Origin: CAYZJV01 sp049310885
GTDB lineage: Bacteria > Spirochaetota > Spirochaetia > Sphaerochaetales > Sphaerochaetaceae
Direction of reading: 5' to 3'
Assembly (NCBI RefSeq): GCF_049310885.1
Contig: NZ_JBMDYO010000001.1
Coordinates: forward strand, 310,001 to 374,000
DNA length: 64,000 bases
Part shown: piece after piece, positions 54,378-63,011 of the stretch
Layout: each line of letters begins with the position of its first letter
Position numbering within the stretch: position 1 is the stretch's first letter
Notes under the pieces: generated by a model
What the model was told of the DNA's origin: nothing
Database searches by the model: none
Seen by the model: the letters and a program-made list of their open reading frames with translations, nothing else
Program-made: the position numbers and the translations under genes

Positions 54378-55289
54378 CTATAGCCTTACTACTCTATTGC
54401 GCCCCTGGGTCTTTGCCATATACAAGGCTTTGTCAGCTCTAGCGATGATACTTGCGGTATCGGTATCGAACAACGTAACATCGGAGAGTCCGATACTAAT
54501 GGTAAGCGGAATTGGGGTCTGTCCGAAGGTGAATGCATTGTGTTGTACCTTATAGCGCAGGTCTTCCGCAAGATCCATGCTCCGCTGCATCGAGTAACCC
54601 TCCAAGGAAAAGATGAACTCATCTCCTCCGAATCGGGCTAAATTGATCTCTTTTCCCACCAGTGTTTGGATCAATGAGACCAATTGCTTAAGGACATGGT
54701 CGCCTGCGAAATGGCCATACCCATCGTTGATCTCCTTAAAATGATCGATATCGAGGATAACCACTGATAAGGGCATCTTATCTTGTGTATATAACTCCAA
54801 TTGGTCGCTGAATCGTTCAAAGAAAAACCGTCTATTGTAGATTTTGGTAAGTGAATCCTGGTATGACAGTTCACGTAGCTTCTGTTGGAGCTGTTTCCTT
54901 TCGGTAATGTTCAGAATAAGTGAAGTAACTGCGCGATGGCCTTCATACAGTCTATCCAATGGATACATCCGGGCTTCGAACCACTGTGTTCCACCGGGAC
55001 CATTCTTTGGAATACCATCTACCGTCTCAGTAGCCAACTGGTATTCGAAACTATTCATTGCCTTTCCATCCAATGTCCGTTTGACCTGTTCCATGAAGAA
55101 TTCAGCGAAGTCCCTCTCCATGAAATCGTAGATATTCCGCCCCTTCAATGTCTCTGCATCATCATACAACGTGCGCTCAGTTCCTCCGAAGACATCGAGA
55201 TATGTCCCGTCTTCCGAGATGATAAAGAATGGATCAGCAATGGATTTGAGTAAGTTCCCATACAAGTCCTGTTGTTCATACCGATTCAT
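54378..55289 (-). CDS. PAS-GGDEF diguanylate cyclase
   Basis: The 303-residue cytoplasmic protein has a PAS domain (LLKSIADPFFIISEDGTYLDVFGG, PAC end SLILNITERKQLQQKLREL) and a GGDEF domain with an intact site (ARFGGDEFIFSL) and no RxxD before it. It should make cyclic-di-GMP in response to a cytoplasmic signal. AAGGAGG lies about nine bases before the ATG at 55289; a TTG at 55292 is less likely. It overlaps the upstream gene by 14 bases and the downstream gene begins seven bases after its stop. Confidence 0.9.
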   Translation of the reverse strand: MNRYEQQDLYGNLLKSIADPFFIISEDGTYLDVFGGTERTLYDDAETLKGRNIYDFMERDFAEFFMEQVKRTLDGKAMNSFEYQLATETVDGIPKNGPGGTQWFEARMYPLDRLYEGHRAVTSLILNITERKQLQQKLRELSYQDSLTKIYNRRFFFERFSDQLELYTQDKMPLSVVILDIDHFKEINDGYGHFAGDHVLKQLVSLIQTLVGKEINLARFGGDEFIFSLEGYSMQRSMDLAEDLRYKVQHNAFTFGQTPIPLTISIGLSDVTLFDTDTASIIARADKALYMAKTQGRNRVVRL

Positions 55290-57903
55290 CAAAGAGTTCC
55301 TCCTTCTGTAGCGTCGGGTCGGACAAATAGGATATTGGCAACGAATGGAAGGCTTTCACGACCGAAGGATCGAACTGGGTTCCGGAACATCGGTCTAGCT
55401 CACGAAGAGCCTCGTCAATCGATAGCGGCTGTTGCCTATATCCACTTGGACTGGTCATCGAGTCGAATGCATTCGCTACAGCGATAATTTTGGCCTGCAG
55501 TGGTATTGAGGTATCGGTCAAGCCTCGGGGATAGCCTTTCCCATCGGGCTGTTCATGATGTGCCAAGATCCAATCGGCGATATGCCCAAAGTTTTGGACG
55601 GAGCGGAGAATCTGGAATCCCATTTCGGGATGCCTTCGCATCTGGGACCATTCCTGATCCGAGAGCTGTCTCTTCTGGTTGAGCAACTCCTGGGAAATTC
55701 CGATCTTCCCAATATCGTGTAGCATACCTGCCAAACGCAAGTCATCCACCTCGGCTGGCGGAAAGCCCATTTCTCTTCCCAACTGGATACAGAGCGCCCC
55801 GACATGTTCACTATGGTCCTTCTCATAACGACCCTTATCATAGAGACTATGGATTAAGACTTTTATGACATCATGCTTATAACTGGAGCTTTCCAACAAC
55901 TTCTGTCGATACATGATATCTTCAGCTTGTTTGAATATAGCTTCGAATGAATCTGAGGTCTTATAGGCTGTCGCACACCCGAAGGAGACAGAGAGTCTTG
56001 TCTTGCCAACCTGTTTATCGGCAATTTCCTGTCTCATTCCCTCTATTCTCTCGAGGGCTTCTTCCTGCGAAGTCTTTGCCATGAGGACAACAAATTCATC
56101 GCCTCCAATCCTTGCAATGATATCTTTTTGTTTATTCACAGCTAAGAGTGAGTTGGCGCAAGTGACCAGCAACTGATCCCCCATCTGATGTCCGAATACG
56201 TCATTGGTAAGTTTTAGACCATTCACATCACACACAACGACCGATAGTGGCATGTATCGTTCATCGGAACAGAGTATTGTCTGACGCTCTTCATAGTAAC
56301 GACGGTTATAGAGTCCTGTTAGTTGGTCTCGATAACTCAGATGGAGAATCCTCTCTTCGTTACGTTTTCTGGTGGTGACATCACGACTTACACCGATCGC
56401 TTCCACTTTCTGCGATCTCTTGAGCCTAAAATTAATGGAAGCCTCTGCCCAAATCACCGAACCATCCCGCTTAACCTGGCGCATTTGCAGTTTCCACCGT
56501 TTCTCCAATTTGGGATGCTTGGAAAATTCAAGGATCATATGACCCAGTTTCTTTTTGATCCGCTCTACATCTTGGGGATATAGGGAGAACTCGACCGGTT
56601 TCTCAATCAACTCCTCCGGTTCGTAGCCGAGGAATTGCCGTACAGAGGGACTCAGATATACAAATGCCCTCTTTTCTACATCGTATACCCAGATTACATC
56701 GGAGGCATGTTCTGCAATAAGCCGATACCTTCGTTCGCTTCTCTTTAATGCGACTTCACTCAACCGTCGATCGGATATATCGAGTTGCATACCAAAATTA
56801 CCGACAATTTGCCGTTTCGAGTTGTACAGGCAGTGGTAATCTCCCCTTATCCAGATCGGAGTACCATCGAATTTGCGTCCTTCGAACTCCTGGCTTGTCT
56901 TCCCCTGGTCCATGAGTTCACGCCAGACCTGCTTGGTAGTCTCGAGATTATTGCTGAACAACTCGGAAAGACTCATACCGGCAACATGTTCAGCATTGGT
57001 ACCAAACTGTTCGAGGAAGGCTTGGTTGGTCTTCACTAATAGGAGATCTTCCATCATTGAGTCGAGAAGGGCATCCTTGTCAGAAGCCTGGTCCCAATCG
57101 ACCGGTTCCTCCAACATCATCATGAACATTCCGGTGAGAGTCTGGTCGAAAAGGAGGTTCATCAAGTCGAGTTCCCGTTGTTTCTGCTTCTCTGTTGCCA
57201 TCCTCTCTGTGATATCCCGGGCTGATCCATAAATTAGACCATCGCTCACATGGGCTCGCCATTCCAAGGATCTAAAGCTTCCTTCGAAATTTCTATACCG
57301 GTTCACAAAATTTCGGATCACCCGATTCTCATCCAGATCCTCCATTACCTTAACCGTGGATTCGATATCTTCGGGATGGATATAATCGAAAACATGGGAG
57401 CCGAGCAAAGATTGTTTCGGGTAACCGAGAATATGAGTCCACTCATCATTGGCAATGATGATTTTACCTTCGAAATCGATCACAAAGATCAAAACAGGGG
57501 TAAGGTTGACTATACCTTCATATAGTCGTGTCCGTTTGACTTCGGCAGTAACATCGTTTATCAGTACTACGATCTTACCTTTCTCAGGACAACTGACACG
57601 TACACTGAACCAACGATCGACATAGTCAACACGTTGTACAACGTGTTGGCTAATACCGGTAAGTCCTACCCTACCTACCGATGCGATCCAATTGAATTCA
57701 TTTCCTTGAATCTGGGGAAGACATGTAGAGAGATTCTTTCCTTCGAAATCGGTTTTTTGCATACCGACAAGTTTTGCGAGGGCATCGTTGACTTCAATCA
57801 ATGAAAGATCAGTAGGATTACCGTCGTTATCGGTGACAACGGCTGCATAAGCATAGCCGATAGAGGATTCAATGATAATTTTTCTATAGAATTCCTTATC
57901 CAC
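55276..57903 (-). CDS. multi-PAS GGDEF-HD-GYP protein
   Basis: The 875-residue soluble protein has about four PAS domains (starts near 5, 125, 255 and 385; for example NLTPVLIFVIDFEGKIIIANDEWTHILG and RLIAEHASDVIWVYD), GGDEF (ARIGGDEFVVLM, intact; KQKD replaces the I-site) and HD-GYP (HDIGKIGISQELLNQ, HHEQPDGKGYPRGL). It is a candidate bifunctional cyclic-di-GMP enzyme. I start it at a GTG at 57903 with AGGAGAGGGG upstream; an ATG at 57939 without a ribosome site would add 12 residues. It leads a three-gene cyclic-di-GMP operon. Confidence 0.88.
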   Translation of the reverse strand: MDKEFYRKIIIESSIGYAYAAVVTDNDGNPTDLSLIEVNDALAKLVGMQKTDFEGKNLSTCLPQIQGNEFNWIASVGRVGLTGISQHVVQRVDYVDRWFSVRVSCPEKGKIVVLINDVTAEVKRTRLYEGIVNLTPVLIFVIDFEGKIIIANDEWTHILGYPKQSLLGSHVFDYIHPEDIESTVKVMEDLDENRVIRNFVNRYRNFEGSFRSLEWRAHVSDGLIYGSARDITERMATEKQKQRELDLMNLLFDQTLTGMFMMMLEEPVDWDQASDKDALLDSMMEDLLLVKTNQAFLEQFGTNAEHVAGMSLSELFSNNLETTKQVWRELMDQGKTSQEFEGRKFDGTPIWIRGDYHCLYNSKRQIVGNFGMQLDISDRRLSEVALKRSERRYRLIAEHASDVIWVYDVEKRAFVYLSPSVRQFLGYEPEELIEKPVEFSLYPQDVERIKKKLGHMILEFSKHPKLEKRWKLQMRQVKRDGSVIWAEASINFRLKRSQKVEAIGVSRDVTTRKRNEERILHLSYRDQLTGLYNRRYYEERQTILCSDERYMPLSVVVCDVNGLKLTNDVFGHQMGDQLLVTCANSLLAVNKQKDIIARIGGDEFVVLMAKTSQEEALERIEGMRQEIADKQVGKTRLSVSFGCATAYKTSDSFEAIFKQAEDIMYRQKLLESSSYKHDVIKVLIHSLYDKGRYEKDHSEHVGALCIQLGREMGFPPAEVDDLRLAGMLHDIGKIGISQELLNQKRQLSDQEWSQMRRHPEMGFQILRSVQNFGHIADWILAHHEQPDGKGYPRGLTDTSIPLQAKIIAVANAFDSMTSPSGYRQQPLSIDEALRELDRCSGTQFDPSVVKAFHSLPISYLSDPTLQKEELFDESV

Positions 57904-57971
57904 TACCCGATTCCCCTCTCCTGAGCACAAGTGTACCATGCCTAATAAATTGCTTCTATAGGGAGATTCGA

Positions 57972-58841
57972 TTATGGAGCAACAGAGAGGGCTAATTCAA
58001 TAGAAGCGATTCTTGTTTCCATCGATTCCGAGCGCGATGTGAGAACAATGGGGAGTTTCGCACCAACCACAATCCCAGCAGAAGCCACGTCAGGAACCGA
58101 AAGAAAAGCCTTATAGGTTGCATTCGCAGCATCGATATTCCCAAAGACCAGGATATCGGCATCGCCAGGGACCTCGCCTTCTATACCTTTTATGGTGGCA
58201 GCATCCTGTGACAAAGCGACATCCAAGCCGAACGGGCCTTCAATCACTGCTTGGGAAAATGCTTCAGTGTTCTTCTGTAAAAACACCAGCTGAGAGGCAT
58301 CGGTTGTTGAGACGATACGTGGATTGACCGTCTCAACAGGACATACCAGTGCGACTTTCGGATTCTCGATCCCTAGATTATGGGCAACCGAAATAGCATT
58401 TATGATAATTTGCACCTTTTTATCAAGATCAGGCAGAATTGAAACTGCTGCATCGGTAAGAAACAGCATCTTGTGATACCAAGGCAGTGTCAACTTTGCG
58501 ATATGGCTGAGTAGAGCTCCTTCGGGAAGAAGATCCAACTCCTTATTGAGTACAGCCTTCAAGAACTCGGCGGTATGGACCGAGCCTTTCATAAGAACCT
58601 GTACACGCCCTTCACTAGCAGCAATTACGGCCTCTTTGCAGGATTCCATGGTATCCATCGTATGGTTCATCGTGATCCCAGTCAAATCAATGCCAAGGGT
58701 TTCGGCCATACGTTTAGTCTCTTGCCGGTCTCCATACAAAACAAAGTCCACACCTTGTTTGGATCGCAAGGCTTCCATAGCCCGAAGGCTCTCGGCATGG
58801 GATGAGCCGACGATCGCCACTACTTTATCCCGATCATTCAT
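57972..58841 (-). CDS. ptb: phosphate butyryltransferase-type acyltransferase
   Basis: The 289-residue protein is a phosphate acetyl/butaryl transferase family member of Ptb length. Typical stretches are AIVGSSHAESLRAMEALRS, QVLMKGSVHTAEFLKAVL, LLSHIAKLTLP, LTDAAVSILPDLDKKVQIIINAI, IEGPFGLDVALSQDAA and DILVFGNIDAANATYKAF. It converts butyryl- or isobutyryl-CoA to the acyl phosphate. It overlaps buk by eight bases and lies downstream of the vor genes, which supports branched acyl-CoA as substrate. Confidence 0.9.
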   Translation of the reverse strand: MNDRDKVVAIVGSSHAESLRAMEALRSKQGVDFVLYGDRQETKRMAETLGIDLTGITMNHTMDTMESCKEAVIAASEGRVQVLMKGSVHTAEFLKAVLNKELDLLPEGALLSHIAKLTLPWYHKMLFLTDAAVSILPDLDKKVQIIINAISVAHNLGIENPKVALVCPVETVNPRIVSTTDASQLVFLQKNTEAFSQAVIEGPFGLDVALSQDAATIKGIEGEVPGDADILVFGNIDAANATYKAFLSVPDVASAGIVVGAKLPIVLTSRSESMETRIASIELALSVAP

Positions 58842-59916
58842 ACTCCATTACCTCCCTACCATGTCTAAGAACGGCAAAGGCATTCTCCGCAAGGGACTGC
58901 ATTTCGCCCTCCCCTGGAAGCACTATGATTTTCGCCAAAGAACCGATACGTCTTTCGACCATCTTCATCATACCTTCATTATGCGCTATCCCACCGGTGA
59001 GCACAACTGCATCGACATGACCTTCCAATACCGCGAAATGGGAGCATATCTCCTTACAAATCTGATAGACTAGGGTTCTAATCCAAAATTCAGCATCAGA
59101 ATCGCCTTCTTCAGCACGAGAGGCTAGACTCTTGACATCCCTCGTTCCTGTATAGGCATAGAGACCCCCAGATCCTGTAATCATTTTTTTCAACTGAGGG
59201 TAGGTATAGGTCCCCGACAACGCGAGACGGACCAAGGAGCCGACAGGTACTCCGCCTGAGCGTTCGGGAGTGAATGGGCCTTCTCCATCGAGAGCGTTAT
59301 TCACATCGATCACTCTCCCATATCGGTGGGAGCCAACGGAGATCCCACCACCAAGATGGGCAACGATAAGATTGACCTCTTCATACCGCCTACCCATGAT
59401 TTCCGAGGCTTTGCGAGCAACGAATTTCTGATTCAGGGCATGGAATATACTCTTTCGCTCAATATCTGGAATTCCCGAAATCCTTGCTTCATCTATCATC
59501 TCATCTACGACAACCGGATCGGCGATTAAGGCTTCACACCCGAAACGTTTTGCCACAGCATCGGCAAGAGGAGCCCCAAGGTTGCATGCATGTTCTCCAT
59601 AGGCACAAGATTCCAGATCCCGCAACATACGATGTCCGACCCGATAGACTCCTCCAGGTAAAGGATGCAACAAGCCTCCTCTACCCATGGCAATCGCCAA
59701 TTTTCCTGGTTGCACATGGTGCTTGGCCAAGAATTGTATTACGAGATCGCGTCTAAAGGTGAACTGTTCAAAAACCGAACCGAATCGAGCCAATTCTTCG
59801 ACTGTGTGTTCGTGGTTTTCAGTCGCTATCTCCTTTTCATCCGAGAATAAAGCCAGTTTTGTAGTGGTAGATCCGGGATTTATTGCAAGTACCAGTGAAG
59901 TTTGGATTTCCATCAT
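58834..59916 (-). CDS. buk: butyrate kinase-type acyl kinase
   Basis: The 360-residue protein is an ASKHA acyl kinase: LAINPGSTTTKLALFSD at the start, VAHLGGGISVGSHRYGRVIDVNNALDGEGPFTPERSGG in the middle and VVLTGGIAHNEGMMKMVERRIG near the end. It phosphorylates ADP with butyryl or isobutyryl phosphate, so it makes ATP by substrate-level phosphorylation. The ATG at 59916 (or 59913) follows GAGAGGA. It lies between vor and ptb. Confidence 0.93.
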   Translation of the reverse strand: MMEIQTSLVLAINPGSTTTKLALFSDEKEIATENHEHTVEELARFGSVFEQFTFRRDLVIQFLAKHHVQPGKLAIAMGRGGLLHPLPGGVYRVGHRMLRDLESCAYGEHACNLGAPLADAVAKRFGCEALIADPVVVDEMIDEARISGIPDIERKSIFHALNQKFVARKASEIMGRRYEEVNLIVAHLGGGISVGSHRYGRVIDVNNALDGEGPFTPERSGGVPVGSLVRLALSGTYTYPQLKKMITGSGGLYAYTGTRDVKSLASRAEEGDSDAEFWIRTLVYQICKEICSHFAVLEGHVDAVVLTGGIAHNEGMMKMVERRIGSLAKIIVLPGEGEMQSLAENAFAVLRHGREVMEYE

Positions 59917-59927
59917 GCATTATCCTC

Positions 59928-61355
59928 TCAATTCGTATTCTCCAAGTAGTCTAAGGTCTTTTCTACAATCTTTAGATTCTTCTCCAGATACTCCCTTTTC
60001 CGCAATACCAAAGGGATACATGCTTTAAGCGTTTGTAGCGGTATGACGCCACTCAAACTCAGATACGTTGTAGCCAAAACCACATTAGCAGCCGACTGGA
60101 GGCCAGCATCTCGGGCAATTTCGGTCGCGGGTATGTAGATCGCCTGCACATCTGTCCGCTCTACTTTTCGATCGACAATCGAAGAATTAACCACAACCAG
60201 ACCACCAGGACAGACCAAGGGCTCGAACATATCCAGCGATGGGCCATTCATCACAATCAGCACATTGGGATGATCGATCAATGGAGAACCAATCTCATCC
60301 TTAGAGAGTGTGACGCTAACATTCGCACTTCCGCCACGCATCTCTGGACCATAGGAGGGAAGCCAAGATACCTCCAGATGCTCCATCATACCACAAGTCG
60401 CCAGAAGTTCACCTGCCGAAAGGACACCCTGACCACCGAATCCGGAAATTTTGATCCTCTGTGTCTGCTGAAGAGGGTCTTCCCGAAGAATGGGGATATT
60501 CGAATCTGATGTTAAGAACTCGATAAGCGCATGGTCATCCAGCGGTTGAATCTCTTCTGAGGTGGGCGTGTGTTCGCCTTCTTTGTCGATATTTCGAAAC
60601 GTACCCAGAGGGAATTGTTCAACCATCTGTTGGTCAATCCATGCGCGAGAATCCACGGGAGTCATACGCCAATTGGTTGGACATGGAGATAGAATTTCCA
60701 CAAAAGAGAACCCTAAACCATCTACTTGCGCCTGGAGGGCTTTCCGGATCGCTTTTTTCGTCTTTATGATCTGTTTTGGGCTGGATACTGCACAACGTTC
60801 GATATAGATGGGAGCTTTCAACGCATTCATGACTTCTGCCATGCCCAGTGGATTGCCATCACGTTTTTCATCTCTTCCGAACGGCGTGGTCAACGTCTTC
60901 TGTCCAAGTGGTGTGGTGGGGGCCATCTGACCACCGGTCATACCGTATATCGCATTATTGATGAAGAATACGGTGATCGGCTCTCCCCTATTGGCAGCAT
61001 GCATGATTTCCGTCATACCGATTCCCGCCAAATCTCCATCTCCCTGATAGCTTATTACAATGGCATCCTTTACTGTTCTTTTAACCCCTGTAGCTACCGC
61101 TGGAGCCCTGCCATGTGAACATTGAATATTACCTGTATCGTAATAATAATAGGCGAATACAGCACATCCAACCGGAGAGAGGAAAACAGTGCGATCCTGG
61201 ATTCCAAGTGCATCGATTGCCTCAGCGATCATCTTCTGGATGGTACCATGGCCGCAACCAGGACAGTAATGGGTGGTAAAGGAACCTTCACCTTTTCTTT
61301 CATAGGTATCATAAAAACTTTCCGCTTTACCGAATCGTTGTATCTCCTTGGTCAT
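59928..61355 (-). CDS. vorA: 2-oxoacid:ferredoxin oxidoreductase, fused beta and gamma subunits
   Basis: The 475-residue protein joins two subunits. Residues 1-270 are the thiamine-diphosphate beta subunit: HYCPGCGHGTIQKMI, SPVGCAVF, HGRAPAVATGVK, the TPP motif QGDGDLAGIGMTEIMHAANRGEPITVFFINNAIYGMTGGQ. Residues 295-475 are the gamma domain: KISGFGGQGVLSAGELLA and SYGPEMRGGSANVSV. It decarboxylates a 2-oxoacid, probably 2-oxoisovalerate, and passes electrons to ferredoxin. ATGA overlap with vorB. The partner genes point to branched-chain amino acid catabolism. Confidence 0.88.
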   Translation of the reverse strand: MTKEIQRFGKAESFYDTYERKGEGSFTTHYCPGCGHGTIQKMIAEAIDALGIQDRTVFLSPVGCAVFAYYYYDTGNIQCSHGRAPAVATGVKRTVKDAIVISYQGDGDLAGIGMTEIMHAANRGEPITVFFINNAIYGMTGGQMAPTTPLGQKTLTTPFGRDEKRDGNPLGMAEVMNALKAPIYIERCAVSSPKQIIKTKKAIRKALQAQVDGLGFSFVEILSPCPTNWRMTPVDSRAWIDQQMVEQFPLGTFRNIDKEGEHTPTSEEIQPLDDHALIEFLTSDSNIPILREDPLQQTQRIKISGFGGQGVLSAGELLATCGMMEHLEVSWLPSYGPEMRGGSANVSVTLSKDEIGSPLIDHPNVLIVMNGPSLDMFEPLVCPGGLVVVNSSIVDRKVERTDVQAIYIPATEIARDAGLQSAANVVLATTYLSLSGVIPLQTLKACIPLVLRKREYLEKNLKIVEKTLDYLENTN

Positions 61356-62413
61356 TTCTTGCCCCCATGTACAAAATCCTCTTCGATACGCTGGACCAAT
61401 TCCGCTACGGTGGGAGTCTCCCCTCCCATAGTGAGGTATCGTGATACCGGCGCCATACCTTTGGATGCAAGCTCGATATCATCCGCCATCTGGCCACTGC
61501 TGAGTTCTACAACGACCAATGAAACTCCCTTCCGGGCAATGGATTCGATTATCTCCCTGGGGAGAGGGAAAAGTGTCTTCGGCCTGAGCAAACCGACCTT
61601 CACGCCTTTATCCCGTAGTGTATGAATGGCTGAGTGGGCTATCCTAGCTGCAATCCCATAGGCAACGAAAACGATATCCGCGTCATCTATCAGATATGTC
61701 TCATAGTCGACTATCTCCCTTTCTACCCTCTTATAGGTTTCTTGGAGATCCTCGTTGTGTTTCCTCTGTAAAGGTGGACTCATGTAGATAGAAGAAATGA
61801 GGTTCTTCCTACTTGCAGCATCCCCGTAGACAGCCCATTCCTTCCTCTCTCCATGGAGAACCGGACCTTCAATCGTAACAGGTTCCATCATCTGTCCGAT
61901 ATAGGCATCACTAAGGATGAAGACTGTCATCCGGTAGGTATCGGCTAAGGTAAATGCCTTTCGAGTGAAATCGAACATCTCTTGGACAGATGCAGGAGCC
62001 AGTACGATATTGGCATAGTTTCCGTGCCCGCCACCTTTTACCACCATATTGTAGTCACTCTGCTCTGGCCAGATATTTCCTAATCCAGGACCTGCCCTTT
62101 GCATATCGATCACTACCGATGGTAGACGTGCTCCGGCAAGATAGGAGAGACCTTCTCCCATCAAAGCTACTCCGGGACCTGAGGATGCGGTCATCACCCT
62201 AGCTCCTGCGCTTGCGGCACCGTAGAGCATGTTGATAACACTGACTTCCGATTCCGCCTGTAGGAATGTCCTACCGGCACCAGTAAAATAATAGGCAGCG
62301 GCTTGGGCAATCTCACTCGCCGGGGTGATCGGATATCCGAAAAAGTGGGTACATCCACCCATAAGTGCTCCATGGACAGCTGCCTCATTTCCTTTCATCA
62401 ATCGTCTACCCAT
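61352..62413 (-). CDS. vorB: 2-oxoacid:ferredoxin oxidoreductase alpha subunit (VorB-like)
   Basis: The 353-residue protein is the alpha subunit: KGNEAAVHGALMGGCTHFFGYPITPASEIAQ, LQAESEVSVINMLYGAASAGARVMTASSGPGVALM, and PEQSDYNMVVKGGGHGNY. In sequence style it fits VorB (3-methyl-2-oxobutanoate dehydrogenase) rather than pyruvate oxidoreductase. The ATG at 62413 overlaps the ferredoxin stop (TAATG) with GAGGAG upstream; the open frame further upstream lies within the ferredoxin gene. Confidence 0.88.
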   Translation of the reverse strand: MGRRLMKGNEAAVHGALMGGCTHFFGYPITPASEIAQAAAYYFTGAGRTFLQAESEVSVINMLYGAASAGARVMTASSGPGVALMGEGLSYLAGARLPSVVIDMQRAGPGLGNIWPEQSDYNMVVKGGGHGNYANIVLAPASVQEMFDFTRKAFTLADTYRMTVFILSDAYIGQMMEPVTIEGPVLHGERKEWAVYGDAASRKNLISSIYMSPPLQRKHNEDLQETYKRVEREIVDYETYLIDDADIVFVAYGIAARIAHSAIHTLRDKGVKVGLLRPKTLFPLPREIIESIARKGVSLVVVELSSGQMADDIELASKGMAPVSRYLTMGGETPTVAELVQRIEEDFVHGGKK

Positions 62414-62631
62414 TAGTGCTCCTCCTCTGAAACCACAGTAAGAGCCCCCGGTTCGGGACAACTAAGAAAACACAACCCACAGGCAGTACATGCCTCAGGA
62501 TTAATGAATTGGACATATTCGTATCCCATTGAATTAAGCTTGCCAGACATGGCTAAGCATTTTTTTGGACAAACGGAGACGCAGACGGCGCATCCTTTGC
62601 ATTCATCGTCACGAACACGGACATGATTCAT
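62413..62631 (-). CDS. vorD: 2x[4Fe-4S] ferredoxin subunit of the 2-oxoacid oxidoreductase
   Basis: The 72-residue protein has two cluster motifs: CKGCAVCVSVCPKKC and CTACGLCFLSCPEPGA. It is the delta-type ferredoxin subunit of the Vor complex and takes electrons from the thiamine site. AGGAGG stands six bases before the ATG. It is first in the operon vorD-vorB-vorA-buk-ptb. Confidence 0.9.
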   Translation of the reverse strand: MNHVRVRDDECKGCAVCVSVCPKKCLAMSGKLNSMGYEYVQFINPEACTACGLCFLSCPEPGALTVVSEEEH

Positions 62632-63011
62632 GCAGGACCTCCTATCGGTCTCTAGATTCTAGAAACCGCATTGGCCTCGACATGTTGATTATACAACAAG
62701 TTCGGCCATTTTTGTTATTTTATCGGAATAGAGAGCTTCAAAGGTATCGATCCCCCAAGACAAAGAGTGAGGTAAGTTCCTTTCATTCCCTGCACTCGCT
62801 CGGTAATGCAAGCAAGCTGTTCCGATATATTTATTCTGACGGTTTAATAAAAATGTGTCAAGTTAGATATTATTTGAATATTTGTCAAAAAAACAATCGA
62901 GAACAGGTCCAATCTCTTGCTCCACTTGGAAAAAACATATATATTTCTTTTTGACACAATTTGATTTTTTGTAATTTTAATAACAGTTACCCGAACTAAA
63001 AGGAGTTGATT
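62632..63011. other. AT-rich intergenic region between divergent vor and acyl-CoA synthetase genes
   Basis: No gene is supported in these 380 bases. The left end holds the vor promoter and a small hairpin in its leader (TCTAG/CTAGA, about 62651-62663). The right half carries three related boxes: TGTGTCAA (62854-62861), TTTGTCAA (62881-62888) and TTGACACA (62951-62958, the exact reverse complement of the first). The last includes a -35 box TTGACA (62951-62956) for the rightward gene; its -10 is unclear (AT-rich, TAATTT at 62972 or TTTTAA at 62975). Confidence 0.55.
62682..62699 (-). promoter_or_regulatory. -10 box of the vor operon within a Rex-like dyad
   Basis: Minus strand TTGTTGT-ATAA-TCAACAT, 18 bases, with perfect arms TGTTG/CAACA around TATAAT (62693-62688), a consensus -10 box. 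It shares length and outer bases with the Rex consensus. No good -35 box is visible. Binding is inferred. Confidence 0.4.

Noticed and set aside
62565..62954. Open frame on the + strand across the vorD start and the intergenic region
   Set aside because: It is antisense to the ferredoxin gene at its start, then low-complexity AT-rich sequence, with no ribosome site and no domain-like pattern.
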